In this document: positions 58,644-64,000 of the stretch, in pieces
Numbering within the stretch: the stretch's first letter is position 1
How the letters are laid out: each line of letters begins with the position of its first letter
DNA from: Diplolepis rosae
Lineage: Eukaryota; Arthropoda; Insecta; Hymenoptera; Diplolepididae
Direction of reading: 5' to 3'
DNA length: 64,000 bases
NCBI GenBank assembly: GCA_030998225.1
Contig: JAPYXD010000403.1
Span: 6,200,001 to 6,264,000, forward strand
Notes under the pieces: model-generated
Seen by the model: the letters and a program-made list of their open reading frames with translations, nothing else
Told to the model about the DNA's origin: nothing
Database searches by the model: none
Program-made: the position numbers and the translations under genes

Positions 58644-59693
58644 CACAGAGAGAAATTTTAGGTTTCACTGACCAAAGTTTTTTTGTTAAAATCGTCTTTA
58701 CAAAAATTTTAAAGTTCTCATGACAATCATGGTAGTGGCTGTCATACATTGGAAAAGTGTTTACGGTAAGTAAGGAACGTTACTGAGACCACGATTCTGG
58801 TACTTGAAATACCATAGCGCTGCGGTTATAGGAACCAAAGTCCATCGTAAAGCCGCGCATAGAGTTTAGTTAAAATGACTAAGTCTACGGACAGTAAATA
58901 CCCAGCCAAAATTATTTTTGAGGTTATAGGTATGGTTCTCTTAGTTATCAAAATACAAATTCAATTTGATTAGAAAAAATAAAGTTTCACCGAAAAGATC
59001 TAAGAAAAATAATCCGGTATAATGATATTTATGACAACTTTCGTCGATTAAGTTAAAAAATTGTCACTTTTTTCATCACCATAAACTTTTTTTGACTAAC
59101 TATAGTTTTGACTAAATACGACGAGACAGCAAAATTGGAACGCATTGCATTGTCCCCGAACAAAATCGTTTATCATTTAGAAAGAATTGTCAAACTATAT
59201 TTATAATAGAATTATTTACCTGATAATGCTTGGCACGGTGAAATATAGTCCAGGAATCGAGAACGAGAATTGGCAGGATTCAACTTAGGCTGCATATCTT
59301 TTTGGAAGTAACTACTCATCTCCAGTGCAGTGCAAGTTAAATTGTGTGACTATTACAAGATTTAATAGTTGTCACGACAGGCTTACCTCGTTGTAAAAAA
59401 TGAAAGTTATACTTGATTTGTCTAGCGCAACAGCGAACGCTGCGGTTGTAGTAACCAAAGGAGCTTGCCAGTACATATAAAGAAAATGTATGTGTACTAA
59501 CCGTTGGGGTACGTATAAAGCTCATTCTAATCATCAACTTTGGTCACAACAACCGAATACACAAAAAAGTCCAAATTACTGTCATGATAACTATAAAAGT
59601 AGTAGCTTCTCTCAACTTTTTTGGTCAAGGCAACTACTGTACAAAAAATTTATGTGCTATGTGCACAGGAACCAAAGCCGATTTCTCTCAGTG
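58644..59693. mobile_element. TIR element (CACAGAGAGAAAT ends)
   Basis: CACAGAGAGAAAT at the left and ATTTCTCTCAGTG at the right, each next to TA, enclose 1050 bases. Inside, GCGCTGCGGTTATAGGAACCA (58,818) has a related copy at 59,436 (CGCTGCGGTTGTAGTAACCA). No transposase. It is inserted in the minus-strand Penelope copy. Confidence 0.55.
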
Positions 59694-59775
59694 TACATAA
59701 ATTAAAAATGCATACATCTGCAAAGATATTGTTTCTTCTAAAATTGTACCGGTGAAACATATCGTTGTCTCGATA

Positions 59776-60916
59776 ACACATCACTCAATAAGTTAGCGAT
59801 CTGACAATGGATAAAAAAGATTGAGTGTTAATCACACATTGCTTTTTAATTGGAAAAAATACTGTTGAAGCAAAGCAGTGGCTTGATAAGCGTTATGGGG
59901 ACTCTGCACCAGGGAAATCAACAATCATCAACTGGTATGTCGAATTTAAACGCGGTCGTACAAACACCGATGACGCTGAACGCTTTGGTCGCCCAAAATC
60001 AGCAGTTGTTCCGGAAAACATAACAAAAGTCCACAAAATAGTTTTGGGCAACCGTAAATTAAAATTGCGTGAGATATCTGACACCTTAAAGATATTAGAA
60101 GGTAGTACGTTTACAATTTCGCACGAATCTTTGGGGATGCGTATGTTGTTTTCAATGTGGGTGCCGCGTTTGCTCACACCAGACCAAAAACAACAATGCT
60201 TCGAGGATTTAGAGCGCTGTTTGGAGCTATTGAAGCAAGGTAAAAAGGATTTTCTTCGTCGGTATGTGACAGTGGATGAAACATGGATTCACCACTACAC
60301 ACCTAAAACAAAAATATCGTCAGCTGAGTGCACAGCACCTGGTGAAAGTCGTCCAAAGCGGCCAAAAACTTAACAGTAGGCTGACAAGGTTATGGCATCC
60401 GATTTTGGGATGCGCACGGTATTTTTTTCATCGACTATCTTGAGAAAGGTAAAACCATCAACAGCGACTATTACATAGCATTACTGGATCGACTGAGCGC
60501 AGAAATCAAGAAAAAACGGCCTCACATGCAAAAGAAAAATGTGCTATTCCACCAAGACAATCCACCGTGCCACAAGTCCATGAAAATGGTGCTCAAATTG
60601 AATGAATTAAGTTTCGAATTGCTACCTCACCCACCATATTCTCCATGTCTGGTCCCTAACGACTACCGGCTCTTTGCTGACCTGAAAAAAATGCTCCAGG
60701 AAAAGGGTTTCGGCTCCAATGAAGAAGTGATTGCCGAAACTGAGGCCTATTTTGAGAGCAAAGACGAATCATTCTACAAAAAAGGCATCGAAAAGTTAGA
60801 AAAGCGTTGGAATGAATGTATTACGCTTGAAGGAAACTATTTTAATGAATAAAGTCGAATTTTTTTGAGAAACTGTGTTTTTCTTAGTTAGACCGGAAAC
60901 TTATTGAGTGATGCGT
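59776..60916 (+). mobile_element. mariner, mellifera-type, nearly full length
   Basis: Ends ACACATCACTCAATAAGTT and its near complement (60,897-60,916) are flanked by TA on both sides. At 1141 bp it is close to the length of mellifera-subfamily elements. It sits between the two Penelope fragments. Confidence 0.85.
59807..60852 (+). pseudogene. mariner transposase with stops and frameshift
   Basis: An ATG at 59,807 is followed by an in-frame TGA at 59,822, then an open HTH domain (GKNTVEAKQWLDKRYGDSAP). The catalytic motifs follow: VDETWIHHYTP (first Asp), a TAA at 60,371 and a frame change near 60,400, then HQDNPPCHKS (second Asp) and CLVPNDYRLF (third Asp, 34 residues on). It ends near 60,852. 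The triad residues persist but the protein cannot be made. Confidence 0.85.
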
Positions 60917-61391
60917 TAAATATGACCTCCCTGTTTACTAATGTTCCTTTTGATTCAGTTTTAGAAAACACCAAAAAAAGATGGTCTCTTATTAAACAAC
61001 ATATAATATTTTGTTATCAAAGCCAGAATTTTTGAAAGGTATTGCATTTTTAATGAAAAAAACTTGCTTGTTGCTTTATTGCTCCAAATTTGTCAGATCT
61101 TGTTATGTAAGTTTTGGAATAAAAAGTTATTAATGGTCTAGATTCTGAAGTTCACATTCATTTCCGGTATGCAGACGACACCTTTCTTATTATTGCTTTT
61201 GGCGAAATCCATTATGTATTGAGTAAATTTCATGCTTGTCACCGTCGTATTTAATTTACTCATAAAATCGAAAATAAGAATTTTCACCTTTTTTGTTTTG
61301 AAATTATTCAAAATGAGGATAGTTCTATTATTACTGATTCACTATTATTACTTACTTAAGAAGATTTATTAATTTTCATTCTAACCATCCT

Positions 61392-61916
61392 TTGAAACAA
61401 AAATCTGCAATAATAAAGAACTTAGTTCACTCAGCAATTTTATTATCACATCCTTTTTTCCATGATAGAAATATCACAATAGTCAAGAATTTATTGAAAC
61501 TCAATAATTACCCATTAAATTTACTCATGAATAATATTTACAATAGAATTTATTTTAATCTAAATAAAACTAATAATAACTCAACTCATACGACAGACAA
61601 TATAAATTTTAAAAGATCAGTGTCTATTCTATACCATGGTAATATTTCTTTTACTATTAAAAGAATACTATCAGGTGATAATATTAGGACTGCTTTTAGA
61701 GTTAAATCTGAGTTAGACAAGATTATTCAATTAGGCAAAGATCCTATGGATAGATTACCACAGTCTAATGTAATTTACATAATTTCATGTCAGGACTGTG
61801 AGAAAACTGACATTTGTGAAACGGGTAGGTTGCCTCTAGCGAGACATGACGAATATAAAAAGAACATTAATCTAAATGATAAGTATGATAATGTTACACT
61901 GGTCAACAAAATATGA
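61392..61916 (+). pseudogene. Penelope RT tail and GIY-YIG endonuclease
   Basis: A 174-codon open stretch. It starts in the RT thumb/linker and reaches NVIYIISCQDCEKTDICETG, where VIYIISC-CE-T-I-ETGR corresponds to the GIY-YIG core with its Cys pair, then HDEYKKNINL. In this family the endonuclease nicks DNA to prime reverse transcription. The Tyr-Val-Gly part (YVGQT usually) is degraded to DICET. Confidence 0.7.
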
Positions 61917-62282
61917 CCTAAGTGTTCATGAAATGAGATATATCATTTCCAAAGAATTTTTCTGTGCCGATTCCAAATCTGGCCTCTATTTTTTCCCAGC
62001 ACGTCAGGAATTTAGATTCTTGATTTAAACATTTTTCTGAAAAATCACAAGTCGTATGATGAAATGGTGTATAGATTTTTTGAACAGAAAGCAATACATG
62101 ATTTCGATGCATTTTTTAACGCAGAATCCATTGATTGTTTTGTTTCTTCGAAATTGGCTTTTCAGCAATTTAACAATGCAAGAAATGATATTGTGGAAGT
62201 AAAATGAGCCTTCTTAACATATTAGGTTGACTAAAATGTCATAAATTAATAGCATATAATATACACATCTCTTATTATTATC

Positions 62283-62325
62283 ACCCGTTGAGGAAACCGT
62301 AGAAAGGTTTCGAAACATTGTACTG
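62283..62325 (+). ncRNA. Degenerate hammerhead-like motif in Penelope tail
   Basis: CCCGTTGAGGAAACC, a short loop, then GGTTTCGAAAC. This has the helix II pairing GGAAACC/GGTTTC and the conserved GAAA box, with a CUGAUGA box reduced to CGTTGAG. Penelope elements are known to carry hammerhead ribozymes near their ends. Two core positions differ, so activity is doubtful. Confidence 0.4.
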
Positions 62326-62459
62326 AATTTGAAATATACGTTTTGTCACACTTGGTCTGGAGAAGGCGTTTCTACATCACTATTTATTTATATTTATTTA
62401 TAAAAAAAATATTAACTCCGACTCTTAAAAACCATTACTACTGTGGGGAAAAAATAACG

Positions 62460-62822
62460 TGAACTTTGTTATAAAATGAAAAATCTTGATCTATTTATCC
62501 AAATTAATTTCATCCCTTTCAAAGTAATCCCCTCCCGATATAATGCATTTATGCCAACATTTTTTCAATCGTCGAAACACTTGTTAAATTTGATTTCCGG
62601 AATTGCCTTCAAAGCCTTCTTCGATTCGGCTTGTATCTCTTCAATCGTGTCAAAACGGTGTCCTCGGAGTGGTCTTTTGAGTTTGGAGAATAGCCAGAAG
62701 TGTCACGGAGCCAAATCAGGCGAATATGGTGGTTGTGGAACGATATGCATTGAGTTTTTGGCGAAATGGTCACGAAGAACGAGTGCAGTATGAGACGGCG
62801 CATTATCGTGATGCAAAAACCA
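62460..62822 (-). pseudogene. mariner transposase C-terminal fragment
   Basis: The minus strand reads FLHHDNAPSHTALVLRDHFA (second Asp), PQPPYSPDLAP, a stop, then HFWLFSKLKRPLRGHRFDTI and FNKCFDD, another stop, and WHKCIISGGDYFEGDEI. The third catalytic Asp (usually DFWLF) is His after a stop. The N-terminal half is absent. It is a different mariner lineage from the one at 59.8 kb. Confidence 0.75.
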
Positions 62823-62896
62823 CGAGCTGTTAGCTATTTGAATCAGTCAAATTTCACTGATAATCAGTAGATTTTGACTGATTCAAATTTAGAGAG

Positions 62897-63176
62897 TGGT
62901 CGAGTTTTCTTCAATTGAACGCCTTACACGCTCAATTTTGTCATTAGAGCACTTTGGTTATAGTTTATTCAGTTTTTTACTGTTGCCCAAATATACGGTT
63001 GATGTAAATTATTCATTCATTTTCTTTAAAGTGTTCTTAGCAGGTCCCGATCTCGGCTTCAATTTTACACGAAATTCACGTTGACTTTTTACAATTGAGT
63101 AATTATTTCTAATATAAAGTTCTATTATTTGAGCGTGTTCTAATGGCGTGTACTGTTCTATGACAATAATTTTCAT
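62897..63176 (-). pseudogene. DUF4817-type transposase N-terminus, broken
   Basis: From an ATG at 63,176 the minus strand reads YTPLEHAQIIELYIRNNYSI then GPAKNTLKK, a stop, and finally SNDKIERVRRSIEENS. This follows the family pattern of an HTH, a linker and a NxxxVrxsveEnp segment. Two stops occur. It lies beside the mariner fragment but is a separate transposase type. Confidence 0.55.
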
Positions 63177-63192
63177 TGACTTGTTGTCGGAC

Positions 63193-63263
63193 GCCTGTGT
63201 AGCTCAGTTGGTTAGAGCAGTCACCGGCAAGTGAAAGACCTAGGCTGGAATCCCGACACAGTC
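63193..63263 (+). tRNA. tRNA-like pseudogene or SINE head
   Basis: Box A TAGCTCAGTTGG is perfect and the box B equivalent GGCTGGAATCC has two changes. The acceptor arms GCCTGTG/CACAGTC pair 6 of 7 and the D-arm GCTC/GAGC is intact. The anticodon loop is 6 nt or lacks U33, and the T-arm pairs poorly, so a working tRNA is unlikely. No clear tail repeat shows a SINE body. Confidence 0.45.
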
Positions 63264-63708
63264 GAAAGCGTCTCTTTATTTACAGAAAGATTCCAAATTC
63301 TTTAAATTTTAAATTAATTTATAATTATTAAATAATTATATATCAAAAATTAGTTGCTTATAAATAAATCCAGAGCCTTACATCAAAATGTGCTTGTGAA
63401 TTATCGAATTTAACCCTTTCCTAATAATATTATGAACGAAATTTGAAATTAGTCTCCCATTAAAAGTTTTCTTTACATGCACGCGTTTTTGTGGAAATGC
63501 TCATAATTCATATTTCAAAAAATAAGTGGTCTTTCAGATAGAAATTTTTCTACAGATTGGACCAGTCAAATTATATTTGATTAACATTCAGAAAGTGTCA
63601 TAATCTTCTGGTTGAGGCAGTGTATTCTTGCAAATATTTTAATCTCGATGTAATTAATTCAAATATAAAACATTGAATCTTAGATTTAATTTTTAATAAC
63701 TGATTGAT
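63264..63708. other. AT-rich region, no gene seen
   Basis: Includes ~100 bases of 3' flank similar to 6571-6690. No reading frame of interest. Confidence 0.4.
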
Positions 63709-64000
63709 TTATATACTTACATATGCCAATGCAACGGTGGGTGTTGGTGGAACAGGGACAGGATTATAGTACTCGTTAATAAAAATACTTTTGAAGGTAT
63801 GTATAGCACAGCTTACAGTTCCGACACCAACAAGCGCATAGGCTTTGTCTGCTCCAAAAGGTGGTTGCAGGCCAAAAACAATATCAGCAGAGAGTATTAA
63901 CATCCTTTCAGAAATCAAAGCAGCAGTTCTTGCTACATTATCACGATATACGTAAACTAAAAAGGTTAAGAAATCTGGGACCTCCAATGAATTCGTGCCA
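63709..64000 (-). CDS. C-terminal part of an unknown protein, runs off window
   Basis: The minus strand is open from the window edge to a stop at 63,709. It reads EVPDFLTFLVYVYRDNVART, AALISERMLILSADIVFGLQ, a Gly/Val-rich mildly hydrophobic stretch (ALVGVGTVSCAIHTF) and a proline-rich end (YYNPVPVPPTPTVALAYVSI). The sequence GCATAT|GTAAGT near the end could be a splice donor, so the true end may differ. Composition and frame continuity look like real coding DNA. No family was recognised. A short degenerate relative lies at 6640-6790. Confidence 0.5.
   Translation of the reverse strand, partial: GTNSLEVPDFLTFLVYVYRDNVARTAALISERMLILSADIVFGLQPPFGADKAYALVGVGTVSCAIHTFKSIFINEYYNPVPVPPTPTVALAYVSI

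Larger units (their letters stand above)
60918..62400 (+). mobile_element. Penelope-like element, 5'-truncated
   Basis: Directly after the mariner, MTSLFTNVPFDSVLENTKKR is a Penelope RT motif (usual form SLFTNVPLD). FRYADDTFLI near 61,170 is the RT catalytic box. A GIY-YIG-like domain follows. Several stops and shifts are present. The tail carries a hammerhead-like motif and ends near 62,384-62,400. Confidence 0.75.

Noticed and set aside
59221..59340. A minus-strand frame starting MSSYFQKDMQPKLNPANSRS and ending at a GTAAAT donor, possible first exon of the 53-56 kb gene
   Set aside because: Its phase does not fit exon A, it lies inside the TIR element at 58,644-59,693, and no linking exon was found.
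59490..59705. 71-codon ORF near the mariner
   Set aside because: Falls inside the TIR element and its codon pattern follows that element's internal repeats.
31..64000. CRISPR array among the many regularly spaced repeats
   Set aside because: Repeats are tandem or inverted without unique spacers of constant length, no cas genes are present, and the DNA is eukaryotic.

Overview
The window reads as a repeat-rich, AT-rich stretch of an insect nuclear genome. The mix of elements (Ty3/gypsy with an envelope-like gene, R1-clade and I-like non-LTR elements, Penelope-like elements, several mariner subfamilies, DUF4817-type transposases, many foldbacks and MITEs) fits an arthropod, and a hymenopteran is plausible; the species cannot be fixed from sequence alone. 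There is no prokaryotic gene organisation. Almost all long open frames belong to transposable elements, most of them broken by stops, frameshifts or internal deletions.

Layout. 0.3-3.0 kb: nested foldbacks, two MITEs with visible target duplications, and a ~286-bp tandem repeat. 3.06-6.3 kb: 3' half of a Ty3/gypsy pol plus a probable LTR. 6.6-8.1 kb: a small pseudogene related to the gene at the far right edge, a hairpin MITE and a foldback with ~415-bp arms. 9.2-18 kb: a second Ty3/gypsy (gag, protease, RT, RNase H, acidic spacer, AT-hook ORF, no integrase found) carrying a duplication that brackets a copied piece of a non-LTR element. 18.9-21.5 kb: two gypsy polypurine tract/LTR starts. 21.5-25.2 kb: an I-like non-LTR element on the minus strand. 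25.2-27.5 kb: hAT-like and mariner remnants. 29.06-34.6 kb: a foldback split by an R1-clade element. 34.95 kb: an isolated signal-peptide exon with a TATA box. 35.9-36.5 kb: GC-rich complex repeat. 36.8 and 51.2 kb: two nearly identical internally deleted DUF4817-type transposons. 39.3-46.2 kb: an LTR element with an integrase tail and an envelope-like glycoprotein gene. 47.9-50.4 kb: a deleted mariner and a minisatellite split by a TIR element. 53.1-56.4 kb: the best non-transposon candidate, a spliced minus-strand gene of unknown function. 57.8-62.4 kb: two opposed Penelope-like copies interrupted by a MITE and a mellifera-type mariner. 62.5-64 kb: further transposase fragments, a tRNA-like unit and the end of an unknown protein gene that runs off the window.

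How the parts relate. The genes do not form a pathway. The main story is repeated nesting: MITEs inside foldbacks, an R1 element inside a foldback, a TIR element inside a minisatellite, a foldback inside an LTR, and a mariner between Penelope copies. The most unusual parts are the glycoprotein-bearing LTR element whose gag/pol is largely missing and whose place is occupied by ~119-bp repeats, the gypsy duplication bracketing a near-identical non-LTR fragment, and the unrecognised spliced gene at 53-56 kb. All family assignments were made by eye from motifs, without database searches.
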